64,000 bases of DNA from CAYORM01 sp964406375 (GCA_964406375.1 CAYORM010000005.1:21102-85101), one strand, 5' to 3'; shown: positions 26,376 to 35,421, counted from the first letter of the stretch. Notes: generated by a model from the sequence alone, not told the origin. Numbers and translations are program-made.

Positions 26376-27845
26376 TCAGGGCACGAGCGCGGAGAGGTCG
26401 GTGCCGTTGAGTGTGATGGCCCCGTCGCGGCCAATCGCGAAGGCGAAGCGGCGCGCCGGCTCACCCTCCAGCGGCTCCGCCGGCTGGCCGACCAGCGACA
26501 GCGCGGTCAGCACCGCGGCGATTTCCCCGCCCTCGGGCAGCGTGCCCACCAGGGCGATCAGCCCGTTCAGCCCGGTGACCAGCAGCTCGGCCTCCGCCGC
26601 GAGGCCGAGCGACGCACCCTCGACCGCGGCGATCTCCCCCGCCATCTCGAACGTGAGCGCGGAGGAGCGATACTCCAGCGTCTCGAGTGACAGGCGCGTC
26701 CCCGCACCGCGCAGTGCCGCGCCCATATCGGCCATCACCGCGCCGGGCCAGACGTCGAACCCGCTGCGGATGATGGCGGCGAACTGCGCCAGCAACGTCT
26801 CGAGCGGAAGGCCCTCGAGTTCCACCTCGATCGCCGCGTGGCGTGGCAGCCAGCCCGCCATCGCCTCACCGGCCCTATCGAAAGTGCCATCCGAGAGGCG
26901 CATCTCGAGCGCGCCGCCCAGCGCGTCGGTCCCGACATCCTCCACCGCCCAAGCGTAGGAGAACATCCCGAACCCGAATTCGCCGATGAACGGGATGGTG
27001 ATCGCGAGATCCTCGACCGTCGCCTCCTCCTCCGCCGCGGCGAGCCAGTCGGAGAAGCGGGGCAGCAGATCGGCCAGCTGCGACTGCGAGGCCGGGTCCG
27101 GTATCCCGGTGACATCGAATTCAAGTGCCGCGACCCCGGTCATCAGACCGATCACGGCGCCGATGTCGATGTCCTCGTAGGCCGCCTCGTAACGGGCCGC
27201 CCCCGACGACATCACGATCCCGGTGAACCGGTCCTCCCAGCGCCCGCCCTGCATCTCGCCGGCGACCCGAAGGTCGACACGATCCCCGCCGTGCTGCCGG
27301 TCCGGCTCGAGTTCGATCTCGAAGAGCAGCCTGCCGAATGTCGCAGAGCTGCCGCCGAGGACGGATTTCTCTTCGATGCTGCCGCCGCTTCCCTCGATCC
27401 GGAAGCTCTGCGCGCCGTCCGGCGCGATCGTCGCCGTGCCGACGTGGCCCTCGATGATCGTCCGCTGCGCCAGACCCTCCGAACCGATGGCGCGCAGCTC
27501 GCACGCGAGCGGGCTCTCGGTGCGCGCCTCGATCGTACCATCCCGGGCGACGGTCGCGCGCCAGCTCTGGGCGCCACAGCCGACCAAGAGCCGCCCGTCC
27601 ATATAGGGCACGCGCCAGCTCGGAAGATCGATCTGCCAGCCATCGCCCAGCTGCCGCGCCTCGGGCGGGACGGCGAAGACCGCCTCGGGCGTGAGCCCCG
27701 CAATCGCCGCCAGCTGGCGCACCGGCTGGGACAGCGCCTCGATCAGCCGGTCGCCCGTCTCTTCCTGTGATACGGCCGGCACCGAGGCCAGCATCAGGGG
27801 CGCCATGACGGCGGCGAGGGTGCGATTGCGCAGCGTCATCGTCAT
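26376..27845 (-). CDS. Secreted protein of unknown function, third of three related genes
   Basis: The 489-residue protein has a signal peptide (LAAVMAPLMLASVPAVSQ) and a beta-rich body with repeated GEIAAV/EFEIELE-like strands; no membrane anchor follows. It ends in RRFAFAIGRDGAITLNGTDL, which matches the C-terminal signature (RR-aromatic, GxITLNGxxL) of the two genes upstream, but its N-terminal half is diverged: it has three cysteines and lacks the WTLP motif. The ATG overlaps the stop codon of the preceding gene by four bases. The general plan resembles periplasmic DUF945/DUF2125-type proteins, though I cannot confirm membership. No enzymatic motif is seen. Confidence 0.75.
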   Translation of the reverse strand: MTMTLRNRTLAAVMAPLMLASVPAVSQEETGDRLIEALSQPVRQLAAIAGLTPEAVFAVPPEARQLGDGWQIDLPSWRVPYMDGRLLVGCGAQSWRATVARDGTIEARTESPLACELRAIGSEGLAQRTIIEGHVGTATIAPDGAQSFRIEGSGGSIEEKSVLGGSSATFGRLLFEIELEPDRQHGGDRVDLRVAGEMQGGRWEDRFTGIVMSSGAARYEAAYEDIDIGAVIGLMTGVAALEFDVTGIPDPASQSQLADLLPRFSDWLAAAEEEATVEDLAITIPFIGEFGFGMFSYAWAVEDVGTDALGGALEMRLSDGTFDRAGEAMAGWLPRHAAIEVELEGLPLETLLAQFAAIIRSGFDVWPGAVMADMGAALRGAGTRLSLETLEYRSSALTFEMAGEIAAVEGASLGLAAEAELLVTGLNGLIALVGTLPEGGEIAAVLTALSLVGQPAEPLEGEPARRFAFAIGRDGAITLNGTDLSALVP

Positions 27846-29371
27846 TGCCCCGTCAACAATGCGTCGAGCGCCACGCCGTTCAGCGTTACGCCGCCGCTGG
27901 TTTCATCGATCACGATCTCATAGCGTCGGGCCGGGCGCCCGAAGGCATCGGTCTCCTGCGTGCCGACCAGTTGCAGCGCGGCGATGTACGCGTCGTCTTC
28001 CGACGTCGGGGCGCCCTGGATGGCGTCGAACAGCGCCTCCATGCCCCCTAGCGTCACCGTCAGCACCCCGGCGAAACCGATCGGCGAGACGGTGGCGCCG
28101 CGTAGCAGGCCCGCGACCGACAGCCCGGCATCGATCCTTTCGAAATCGACGAGCAGCCGCTCGATGGAGAGCCGGCCGCCACCGCCCGCGACCGCCTTGT
28201 AGGCGGCGCTGAGGATGAGATCGAACGCCTCGTCCAGGGCATCCTCCCCGGCCGCGACGAACAGGGCACGGAAAGCACGGCCGGCAAGCGTCCCCGGCAC
28301 GCCGTCGACCGTCATGTCGAGATCGACCATGGTCGGGATGAGCCCGCCATCGGCGCCCAGCGTGCCCATATTGTCGATGCCGGAGAAACCCAGCCTGAAC
28401 CGGGCGGCGCCGTCCCCCTCCTCGCGGCTCTCGATCCCGACCGCGAAGCGGGCCTCGTCGATCACGAGACCGGTGTCGCCTTCCGTCCCGGTCGCCGCCG
28501 ATCCATCCACCCCGCCCGGCGTCTCGCTCTGCCGGAAACCGTCGAGCGTCCAGGCGACCTCGAAACCGGTCATCGGCGGCGCCGCTGCGCCGAGCAGCGC
28601 CGGGTCGGCCAGCAAGGCGAAGGCCGCGGCGATGTCGAGCGCCTCGGCTGTGAGGGTGACGGACATCCCGCCGATCTGCGTCCGGTCGCTCGCGGCGGGC
28701 TGGGCATCTGCCGGTCCCGTATCGATGAAGTCGAAGCCGCGCAGCGTCGCCGACAGCACCGCATCCCGGACGGGAGCGGCCGCGTCGGTACCGTCATGGG
28801 GCGTGCTGGCCAGCGCCACCATCAGCGCCTCGGCATCCATCGAGCCGCCGCGCGCCGAGTCCGGCCCGGGCAGCGCCCTGACGCCGTGCCAGGCGACGTC
28901 GAGGGCGATGAAGGTGCCGAGCCCGGCCGCATAGACGCCTTCGCCGCGCTGATCTTCGATCGTGACGATCGTCCGCGGCGAGCCGTCGACCGTGAAAGCG
29001 AAGGTCTCCGGAAGGGTCCAGGCGACCGACCACAGCCCGCCCGCCTCCGGCACCAGCTCGATCGTGATACCGTCGAGGGCGATGCTGCGCCTGCCCGGCT
29101 CCGCTTGCGTATCGGCCTCCGCCGCCCCCGGCAGGACGAGCCTTGCCGGCGGCAACGTCACGACGTAGCCCTCGCCCGCCGCCGTCACCTGCATCGCGCC
29201 ATCAAGGTCGAGCCGCAGAGCCGAGCTCGGGCCGAGACGGGCCGCGATCCAGCCTTCGAGTGTCGAACGGAGCGCCGCCGCCTGCTCGGCTCCCAACCCG
29301 TCCAGCGCCGTGGCCGTGGCCGGGAGCAACGCTGCCAGCACGACGAGCGCGGGCCGGACACGGCTGCCCAT
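27842..29371 (-). CDS. Secreted protein of unknown function, second of three related genes
   Basis: The 509-residue protein has a signal peptide (ALVVLAALLPATATA) and the same layout as the gene at 29562: a short N-terminal helix pair (LEGWIAARLG), a strand region with GYVVTLPPARLVLP, then LWSVAWTLPETFAF and VTIEDQRGEGVYAAGLGTF, and a C-terminal RRYEIVIDETSGGVTLNGVAL. The shared WTLP and QRG-GVYA motifs show common descent with its neighbour. The ATG at 29371 is chosen for the compact signal peptide; a GTG at 29389 is also possible. It overlaps the next gene by four bases, so the two are coupled. A terminator separates it from the first gene. Function unknown. Confidence 0.75.
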   Translation of the reverse strand: MGSRVRPALVVLAALLPATATALDGLGAEQAAALRSTLEGWIAARLGPSSALRLDLDGAMQVTAAGEGYVVTLPPARLVLPGAAEADTQAEPGRRSIALDGITIELVPEAGGLWSVAWTLPETFAFTVDGSPRTIVTIEDQRGEGVYAAGLGTFIALDVAWHGVRALPGPDSARGGSMDAEALMVALASTPHDGTDAAAPVRDAVLSATLRGFDFIDTGPADAQPAASDRTQIGGMSVTLTAEALDIAAAFALLADPALLGAAAPPMTGFEVAWTLDGFRQSETPGGVDGSAATGTEGDTGLVIDEARFAVGIESREEGDGAARFRLGFSGIDNMGTLGADGGLIPTMVDLDMTVDGVPGTLAGRAFRALFVAAGEDALDEAFDLILSAAYKAVAGGGGRLSIERLLVDFERIDAGLSVAGLLRGATVSPIGFAGVLTVTLGGMEALFDAIQGAPTSEDDAYIAALQLVGTQETDAFGRPARRYEIVIDETSGGVTLNGVALDALLTGQ

Positions 29372-29476
29372 CGTCTTCTTCTCGCCCACCCTGCTCCCCC
29401 GTCGCGTTTGTTGATGGCAGCCTCGCCGCCCCGCGCGTCGAAACCATGGCGAAGACGGGCCGCCATGACGACGAAA

Positions 29477-29506
29477 ACGGGCGCCCGGGATGCCCCGGAC
29501 GCCCGT
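29477..29506 (-). terminator. Rho-independent terminator after the first secreted paralogue
   Basis: ACGGGCGCCCGGG pairs with CCCGGACGCCCGT (one mismatch in a 13-base stem). On the minus strand the stem is followed by TTTTCGTCGT, a T-rich run. It starts 56 bases after the stop codon of the gene at 29562 and so ends that transcript; genes at 27842 and 26376 need a separate promoter in the rest of this 190-base gap, which I cannot place. Confidence 0.65.
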
Positions 29507-29561
29507 CAATGTCAGGCCGGTCGAACGGCCGGCATGGGAAGGCGGCGCGCGCCGCCTCGGG

Positions 29562-31058
29562 TCACAAGCCGCCGAGCAGCGGCTTCAGGTCGACGCCGTT
29601 GAGCAGCAGATCGCCATTCTGGCCAATCACCACCTCGTAGCGCCGGACCGACTGGCCGCTGGCATTCGTGGCCTGTGCACCGAGCGTCTGGAGCATGGTC
29701 AGCGCCTGGATGGCCTGATCGCCCTCGGGCATGCCCTGCGCCGCGGCGATCGCCTGCTCGATCCCGCCGATCTCGATCGTCGCATTGCCGGTCACCATGA
29801 AGGGCGACATCACGTTCGGCTCGATGCGGCCGGTCATGTCGAAGGAGACCGTCGATGTCACCGCACGGATCGCGTCGATCTGGAAGGCGGTGTTGCTCGC
29901 CAGGATGGCCTGCACGAGCTGGCCGGCCGCCATCTCACCGGCAGCCTCGGCACCCAGCGTCGTCGAGGACTGCATGAAGCCCGTCAGCGTCTGCATCAGC
30001 TCGGCATTCGGGATGCCGGAGATCGTGACGTCGACCAGCGTCTCGGAGGGGATGAACTCCGCATAGGGCGGCGGCGGCGCGATGCCCAGCTGGTCGAGGC
30101 CGATCAGCAGGTGGATCGACGACGCGCCGCTGCCCAGCCCGTCGAGGCCGAAGCCGAACGCCGTCGAGGCCAGCTCGACGCGGCCTTCGGGGGCGTCGAC
30201 CATCAGCCCCTCCAGGCGATACTCGCCATGGATCCCGTCGAAGAGCACCGGCAGGCGCTGCAGCAGCGCGGTGACCTCCTGGAAGAAGGCCTCCTCCATG
30301 TCGCCGGCGGCGTCAGGGCTGTAGCGCTCCTCGAGCTGCTCGATCGCCGCCTGAAACTCGACAAGCGCCGGCATGTTGGCGCCTTCCGCCAAAGCCTCGA
30401 CCTGCAGCCGGTCGAGCGAGGCGACCTCCGCCCCGTCTGCCGTCACCGACAGACGGCCCAGCGTGAAGAGGACGGACCCGTCATAGATGTCGGGCTGGAC
30501 CTGTTCGCTCGAAGAGACGACCGTGATCTCGCCGATCCGGGCGACGGCGCCATCCGCCTCGGCGTTGATCGCGATGTCCGTTACCGCGATGTCGGAGGAC
30601 ATGAAGCTCTCGAGCGCCGGCGCATAGACACCGGTGCCGCGCTGGCCGCCGATCGTCACGGTGATCCGGTCGTCACCGTCATTCTCGGTCGCGACGACCT
30701 CGGTCGGCAGCGTCCAGGTCGCATCGTACCAGCCCTCGGGCGTCGGCTTGATCTGGGCGGTGATGGCACCGAAGGCGATGGTGCCGCCGCCATCGTCGTG
30801 ATTGGGGACGATCGCGATCTCCATCGCCGGGATCGTCAACGCATAGTGATCGCCCTGCGGCGTCACCGCGATCGGCCCCTGCAGCGTCGTGGTCACGCCG
30901 GCTTCGGCGTCGTTGAGATGGTCCGCCAGCCAATCCTTGATGCCCAGGCGGATGATCTCCGCGCCCTCGGGCGTCACCTGAGGCGCCTGCGCGACCGCGG
31001 GCATGATCCCCCCAAGCCCGACCGCCGCGACACCGGCAAGAACCAACGATCTGCGCAT
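29562..31058 (-). CDS. Secreted protein of unknown function, first of three related genes
   Basis: The 498-residue protein has a signal peptide (LVLAGVAAVGLGGIMPAVA, cleavage near Ala24) and no other membrane helix. After LGIKDWLADHLND come beta-strand repeats: GPIAVTPQGDHYALTIPAME, AFGAITAQIKP, WYDATWTLPTEVVA, VTIGGQRGTGVYAPALESF. Later parts include alternating helical segments (PALVEFQAAIEQLEERY) and GGIEQAIAAAQGMPEGD. It ends VRRYEVVIGQNGDLLLNGVDL. The long beta-sheet design without catalytic motifs suggests a periplasmic binding or lipid-transfer type protein similar in plan to DUF945/DUF2125, but this is inference. GGGAG lies eight bases before the ATG. It diverges from the SUV3-like helicase gene. 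Confidence 0.75.
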   Translation of the reverse strand: MRRSLVLAGVAAVGLGGIMPAVAQAPQVTPEGAEIIRLGIKDWLADHLNDAEAGVTTTLQGPIAVTPQGDHYALTIPAMEIAIVPNHDDGGGTIAFGAITAQIKPTPEGWYDATWTLPTEVVATENDGDDRITVTIGGQRGTGVYAPALESFMSSDIAVTDIAINAEADGAVARIGEITVVSSSEQVQPDIYDGSVLFTLGRLSVTADGAEVASLDRLQVEALAEGANMPALVEFQAAIEQLEERYSPDAAGDMEEAFFQEVTALLQRLPVLFDGIHGEYRLEGLMVDAPEGRVELASTAFGFGLDGLGSGASSIHLLIGLDQLGIAPPPPYAEFIPSETLVDVTISGIPNAELMQTLTGFMQSSTTLGAEAAGEMAAGQLVQAILASNTAFQIDAIRAVTSTVSFDMTGRIEPNVMSPFMVTGNATIEIGGIEQAIAAAQGMPEGDQAIQALTMLQTLGAQATNASGQSVRRYEVVIGQNGDLLLNGVDLKPLLGGL

Positions 31059-31114
31059 CCTAATGACTCCCGTGGCTGATCGGCGCCGCGGCCGACCTGT
31101 TGTCGTTGCCGGTA

Positions 31115-31132
31115 CCCGGCGCCAGCGCCGGG
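31115..31132. other. Perfect 8-base hairpin in the gap between divergent genes
   Basis: CCCGGCGC and GCGCCGGG form a perfect stem with a two-base loop in the 164-base region between the secreted paralogue and the helicase gene. It could be part of a leader, an operator or only GC-rich noise; no promoter was placed with confidence in this gap. Confidence 0.3.
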
Positions 31133-31222
31133 CACGGCCTCCCCCGACCGTGCGCCTTACGGAACAGCACCTGGGTCTCTCTCACACTTGCCGAACAGGC
31201 CGTCAACGGCCAAATCTCGGGC

Positions 31223-33736
31223 ATGACCCCCGCCGATCGTCCCCGGTTCACGGCCGTGCTGGGGCCCACCAACACCGGAAAGACCCATCTCGCGGTCGAG
31301 CGCATGCTGGGCCATGCCTCCGGCATGATCGGCTTCCCCCTCAGGCTGCTGGCGCGGGAAAACTACGAGCGGATCGTGGCAGCCAAGGGGCGAGACCGGG
31401 TAGCGCTGGTGACCGGCGAGGAGCGGATCGTGCCGCCCGGCGCCCGCTGGTTCGTCTGCACCGTCGAGAGCATGCCGGTCGAACGCAGTGTCGCCTTCGT
31501 CGCGGTCGACGAGATCCAGCTCTGCGCCGACCCCGAGCGCGGGCATATCTTCACCCATCGCCTGCTGCATGTCCGCGGCACGGAGGAGACGATGGTGATG
31601 GGGGCGGAAACGATCCGCCCGCTGATCCGCAAGCTGGTGCCGGATGCGGTGTTCGTCAGCCGCCCCCGCCTCTCCGAGCTGCGCTATGCCGGGCCGCGCA
31701 AGCTGACACGGCTGCCGGCACGCAGCGCCGTCGTCGCCTTCTCCGCCGCCGATGTCTATGCGATCGCCGAGCTGATCCGGCGCCAGCGCGGCGGCACCGC
31801 CGTTGTGCTGGGGGCGCTGTCGCCGCGCACCCGCAACGCCCAGATGGCGATGTATCAGGCGGGCGAGGTCGACTATCTGGTCGCGACCGACGCGATCGGC
31901 ATGGGCCTCAACATGGATGTCGACCATGTCGCCTTCGCGCGGCTGACCAAGTTCGACGGGCGCAGCCCGCGGCGCCTGTTCGCCACCGAGATCGCGCAGA
32001 TCGCCGGTCGCGCCGGCCGCCATACCCGCGAGGGAACCTTCGGCACGACGGATGAGGCGGGACCGCTCGATCCCGAGACGGTGGAGCGGGTCGAGAACCA
32101 CCGTTTCGACGCGCTGAAGACGCTGCGCTGGCGCAACGCCGATCTCGACTTCCGCGCGCCGCTGCCGCTGCTGCGCAGCCTCGAGGCGCAGCCGCCCTCG
32201 CCGGTCCTGCGTCGCACCGGTGACGCCGACGACCACCGTTCGCTCGCCACGCTCATCCGCGACGACTCGCTCGCCTCGCTCGCCCGCGGGCCCGAGCGCG
32301 TGCGCCTGCTGTGGGAGGTCTGCCAGATCCCCGACTTCCGCAAGGTGCTGAGCGAGGCGCATACCCGGCTGCAGGCGCAGATCTTCCGCCAGCTTGCTGC
32401 GCCCGGCGGCTCGGGGCGCCTCGACACCGACTGGGTGGCGCGCCAGGTCGCGCGCCTCGACCGCACCGAAGGGGACATCGACACGCTGGTCGGCCGCATC
32501 GCCCATGTGCGGACCTGGACCTATATCGCCCACCGCGCCGACTGGGTCGGCGATCCCGCCCATTGGCAGGCCCGCACCCGCGCGATCGAGGATGCGCTGT
32601 CGGACGCCCTGCATGACCGGCTGACCCAGCGATTCGTCGACCGGCGCACGACCCTGCTGCGCCGCGCCCGGCTGGGACGGGAGGATGCGCCGCTGGCCGC
32701 GGTCGATGCAGGTGGCAGGGTGATGCTCGATGGCGAACCGGTCGGATCCGTCCGCGGGCTCAGCTTCGTGCCGGACGACACGCAGGACCGCGAGGAGGCC
32801 CGAACCATCGAGAGCCTGGTGCGGCGGGCGGTCGAGGAGGCGGTCGAGCGCCGGGCGCGCCAGATCGAGTCGGCAGAAGACACGGCCTTCGCGCTCGAGA
32901 TGCCGCCGCCGGCCGGCATGCGCGGACGCCCGGCCATCACCTGGCAGGGTGAGACGATCGCCACGCTCGGCCGCGGCACCGACCCGCTGCGTCCGGCGGT
33001 GCGGCTTCCGGGGACGACACCGCTGCCGGCACCGCTGCGCCGGACGGTGCAGCAGCGCCTGTCGCGCTGGATCGCGGCGCATCTCGATCACGGGCTCGAC
33101 GCCCTTGCCCGGCTGCGCGACGACCCGCCGGAGGGGGCGGCGCGCGGGATCGCCTTCCAGCTCGTCGAGCGGCTCGGCGTCGTGCCGCGCGCTGCGCTGG
33201 AGACCCCGGTCGAGGGGCTGAGCGCGGCCGATCGGCGTGCCCTCGGCCGGGCCGGCATCCGCATCGGCCGTGATCACGTCTTCCTTCCGGCGCTTCTCCG
33301 GCCGCGGCCACTCGCGCTGCGTGCGCTGCTGCTGGCGGTTGCAGGCGGCACCGCGCCGCCGGACCTGCCGCCGCCGGCCGCCGTCTCGATCCCGGCACCA
33401 CCCGCGGGCACGCGGCCGACGCTCGACGCACTCGGCTTCGTCACTGCGGGCCCCTTCGCCATCCGGCTCGACCGGCTCGAAGCGCTGCACGCCGCGGCCG
33501 CCGCGCGCCTGCGCGACGGCCCGCTCGCCGCCGATCCGGCGCTCGCCCGGCTGATCGGAGCCAGCCCCTCGGCCCTGCCCGGCATCCTTTCGGCGCTCGG
33601 CTATCGCGCCCGCACCGACGCGGAGGGCCGCATCACCTATGCCCGGGCGAAGCCGCCCCGCAGCAGCCGGGGGCAGCGTCGCGCCGTCGCCGATCCCGAC
33701 AGCCCCTTCGCCGCGCTCGCGGCGCTGCGCGGCTGA
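31223..33736 (+). CDS. SUV3-like ATP-dependent helicase (mitochondrial-type degradosome helicase family)
   Basis: The 837-residue protein has superfamily 2 helicase motifs: Walker A GPTNTGKTH at the N-terminus, VDEIQLC (DExH-like), GMGLNMDVDHV and the arginine-finger motif IAQIAGRAGRH, in the arrangement of SUV3/MgpS helicases. Human SUV3 unwinds RNA in the mitochondrial degradosome; the alphaproteobacterial relatives are presumed RNA helicases. Residues about 330-837 are Arg/Ala-rich helical segments with no recognised catalytic site. The ATG at 31223 is preferred because the GPTNTGKT motif normally lies about 15 residues from the start. The S4 gene follows nine bases later, suggesting a joint role in RNA metabolism. 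Confidence 0.9.
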   Translation: MTPADRPRFTAVLGPTNTGKTHLAVERMLGHASGMIGFPLRLLARENYERIVAAKGRDRVALVTGEERIVPPGARWFVCTVESMPVERSVAFVAVDEIQLCADPERGHIFTHRLLHVRGTEETMVMGAETIRPLIRKLVPDAVFVSRPRLSELRYAGPRKLTRLPARSAVVAFSAADVYAIAELIRRQRGGTAVVLGALSPRTRNAQMAMYQAGEVDYLVATDAIGMGLNMDVDHVAFARLTKFDGRSPRRLFATEIAQIAGRAGRHTREGTFGTTDEAGPLDPETVERVENHRFDALKTLRWRNADLDFRAPLPLLRSLEAQPPSPVLRRTGDADDHRSLATLIRDDSLASLARGPERVRLLWEVCQIPDFRKVLSEAHTRLQAQIFRQLAAPGGSGRLDTDWVARQVARLDRTEGDIDTLVGRIAHVRTWTYIAHRADWVGDPAHWQARTRAIEDALSDALHDRLTQRFVDRRTTLLRRARLGREDAPLAAVDAGGRVMLDGEPVGSVRGLSFVPDDTQDREEARTIESLVRRAVEEAVERRARQIESAEDTAFALEMPPPAGMRGRPAITWQGETIATLGRGTDPLRPAVRLPGTTPLPAPLRRTVQQRLSRWIAAHLDHGLDALARLRDDPPEGAARGIAFQLVERLGVVPRAALETPVEGLSAADRRALGRAGIRIGRDHVFLPALLRPRPLALRALLLAVAGGTAPPDLPPPAAVSIPAPPAGTRPTLDALGFVTAGPFAIRLDRLEALHAAAAARLRDGPLAADPALARLIGASPSALPGILSALGYRARTDAEGRITYARAKPPRSSRGQRRAVADPDSPFAALAALRG

Positions 33737-33744
33737 GGGCGGCG

Positions 33745-34068
33745 GTGGCGCGCGCGCTCTCCGAGGCGCCGGCGCAGGCGGCGCAGCGCCTCGACCGATG
33801 GCTGTTCTTCGCCCGTTTCTTCCGATCGCGCAGCCTCGCCGCCGCGGCCTGCACGGCGGGCGGGGTGCGGGTCGACGGCGTACCAGCGGCGAAACCGCAC
33901 ACCCCGCTGAGGCCCGGACAGGTGGTGACCTTCGTCCAGGGTCGCCATATCCGTGTGATAGAAGTCCAGGCCCTGGCCTCGCGCCGCGGCCCGGCGCCGG
34001 AGGCGCGGCTGCTCTATCGCGACCTCGCCCCGCCCACGCCGGCGACAGCGCTGCCGCGCACGCCCTGA
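33745..34068 (+). CDS. S4 domain RNA-binding protein (Hsp15 type)
   Basis: The 107-residue protein has an S4 RNA-binding fold: QRLDRWLFFARFFRSRSLAAA, GGVRVDGVPAAKPHTPLRPGQVVTF, similar to Hsp15 (HslR), which binds free 50S subunits carrying nascent chains, recycling stalled ribosomes after heat shock. It begins with GTG at 33745, nine bases after the helicase stop, so the two are coupled. The C-terminal Pro/Ala-rich tail (APPTPATALPRTP) is unremarkable. The exact role of these alphaproteobacterial members is not established. Confidence 0.88.
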   Translation: MARALSEAPAQAAQRLDRWLFFARFFRSRSLAAAACTAGGVRVDGVPAAKPHTPLRPGQVVTFVQGRHIRVIEVQALASRRGPAPEARLLYRDLAPPTPATALPRTP

Positions 34069-34169
34069 ATGCCGGCCGCCGATGCGCCGCGGCCTTGCCG
34101 CGCCCGGCATTCGGTGGCAGACGACGGGCCGGCCCGCCGCGCGGAAGGGCCGCGAGCAAGGAGATCGCG

Positions 34170-34505
34170 ATGACCTATGTCGTCACCGAGGCGTGCATCC
34201 GCTGCAAATACACGGACTGCGTCGAGGTGTGCCCCGTCGACTGTTTCTACGAGGGCGAGAACATGCTGGTCATCCACCCGGACGAGTGCATCGATTGCGG
34301 CGTCTGCGAGCCGGAATGTCCGGCCGATGCGATCAAGCCCGACACCGAGCCCGGCATCCTCGAACGGTGGGGTGAGCTCAACCGCGAATACGCCTCCATC
34401 TGGCCGAACATCACCCGGCGGAAGGACCCGCCGGCGGATGCCGATGCCATGAAGGACGTGCCGGAGAAGTTCGAGAAATACTTCTCGCCGAATCCCGGCG
34501 GCTGA
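34170..34505 (+). CDS. fdxA: 7Fe ferredoxin FdxA
   Basis: The 111-residue protein binds a [3Fe-4S] and a [4Fe-4S] cluster, with the two cysteine sets CIRCKYTDCVEVCPVDC and CIDCGVCEPECP. It resembles the FdxA ferredoxins common in alphaproteobacteria (also called ferredoxin II), which are small cytoplasmic electron carriers of unsettled partner. An AAGGAG sequence precedes the ATG by about seven bases. It lies between the S4 gene and carD in an arrangement common in this class of bacteria. Confidence 0.95.
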   Translation: MTYVVTEACIRCKYTDCVEVCPVDCFYEGENMLVIHPDECIDCGVCEPECPADAIKPDTEPGILERWGELNREYASIWPNITRRKDPPADADAMKDVPEKFEKYFSPNPGG

Positions 34506-34828
34506 CGGAGAGGGCGCCGCGTCATCGGGTGTGATCCGGCTTAACTGCGCCCCAGCTCTGCAAAAAAAGCGTCATTCCCCGGGGGCGGATGGCTTCAATG
34601 CGACCCCCCTTCCGTAGTATATTGTCTGCCGGATCCCGTCATACCGGCCGCCTATTTCGTTGCCGCGCGCGACGGGCCCGCCGCCGGACCGTGCGCACCG
34701 TCGGGCAGGATCAGTTCTGCCTGGCCGGTGATATCGCGTGACCGCCGAAGGCGCGTCGGGATGTCCGGCGACCGCCCGACCATCGGGTCGAGAGCGGGGA
34801 AGAAGACAGGAACTGACGGGACGATCCC
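34506..34828 (+). promoter_or_regulatory. Intergenic region with probable carD promoter
   Basis: This 323-base gap is relatively AT-rich and holds no gene. TATATT at 34618-34623 is a good -10 element; the best -35 match, TTCAAT (34594-34599), is 18 bases upstream and weak. CarD-controlled genes are often weak promoters, and self-regulation is possible. Start of the transcript near 34630 would leave a leader of about 200 bases. Confidence 0.45.
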
Positions 34829-35338
34829 TTGGCTGACATGACGCAAGATCTGGAATACGAGGTCGGGGACCACGTTGTCTACCCGGCGCATGGCGTTGGT
34901 CGCATCGAGAGCATCGAGACGCAGAGCATCGCGGGCATGACGGTCCAGCTCTACGCGATCTCCTTCGAGAAGGAGCGGATGACGCTGAAGGTGCCGGTCG
35001 CCAAGGCGAAGAAGTCCGGCCTTCGCAAGCTCAGCTCCGCCGACCGGATCAAGACCGCCATGGAGACGCTGCGCGGCCGCAGCCGCGTGAAGCGGACGAT
35101 GTGGAGCCGCCGCGCGCAGGAATACGAGGCGAAGATCAATTCGGGCGATCCGGTCTCCATCGCCGAGGTGGTGCGCGACCTGCATCGCGCGACCGATCAG
35201 CCCGAGCAGTCCTACAGCGAGCGTCAGATTTATCAGGCCGCGCTGGAGCGGCTGGCCCGTGAGCTCGCGGCGGTGGAGAAGATCGACGAGATCCGCGCCA
35301 CCCAGCGGCTGGAAGAGGTCCTGAAGAAGGCGGCCTGA
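34829..35338 (+). CDS. carD: CarD family transcriptional regulator
   Basis: The 169-residue protein has an N-terminal Tudor-like RNA-polymerase interaction domain (EVGDHVVYPAHGVGRIESIE; residues 1-60) followed by a helical C-terminal domain (RIKTAMETLRG...). CarD/CdnL binds the beta subunit of RNA polymerase and stabilises the open complex at housekeeping promoters. A TTG at 34829 is chosen because GGG is at proper spacing; an ATG at 34838 is the alternative. It precedes the sigma-32 gene by 83 bases, so transcription control may be clustered here. Confidence 0.93.
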   Translation: MADMTQDLEYEVGDHVVYPAHGVGRIESIETQSIAGMTVQLYAISFEKERMTLKVPVAKAKKSGLRKLSSADRIKTAMETLRGRSRVKRTMWSRRAQEYEAKINSGDPVSIAEVVRDLHRATDQPEQSYSERQIYQAALERLARELAAVEKIDEIRATQRLEEVLKKAA

Positions 35339-35385
35339 TCGCGTTCTTCGGGTCCGCGTGACCCGGATGAGCCGCCCGCGCGTAT

Positions 35386-35401
35386 ATAGATCGATAGATC
35401 G
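35386..35401 (+). repeat. Tandem ATAGATCG repeat with overlapping -10-like element upstream of rpoH
   Basis: ATAGATCG occurs twice in a row at 35386-35393 and 35394-35401, just after TATATA (35383-35388), 20-36 bases before the rpoH ATG. The TATATA could be the -10 of an rpoH promoter, though no good -35 is seen. The repeats would fall at or near the transcription start. Confidence 0.45.
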
Positions 35402-35421
35402 TCATACGGCGGGCGGATCCG

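Noticed and set aside
31157..34159. A 1,000-codon minus-strand frame opposite the SUV3-like helicase
   Set aside because: Chance antisense frame in GC-rich DNA; the plus strand has intact helicase and S4 motifs and the frame has no ribosome binding site or known motif.
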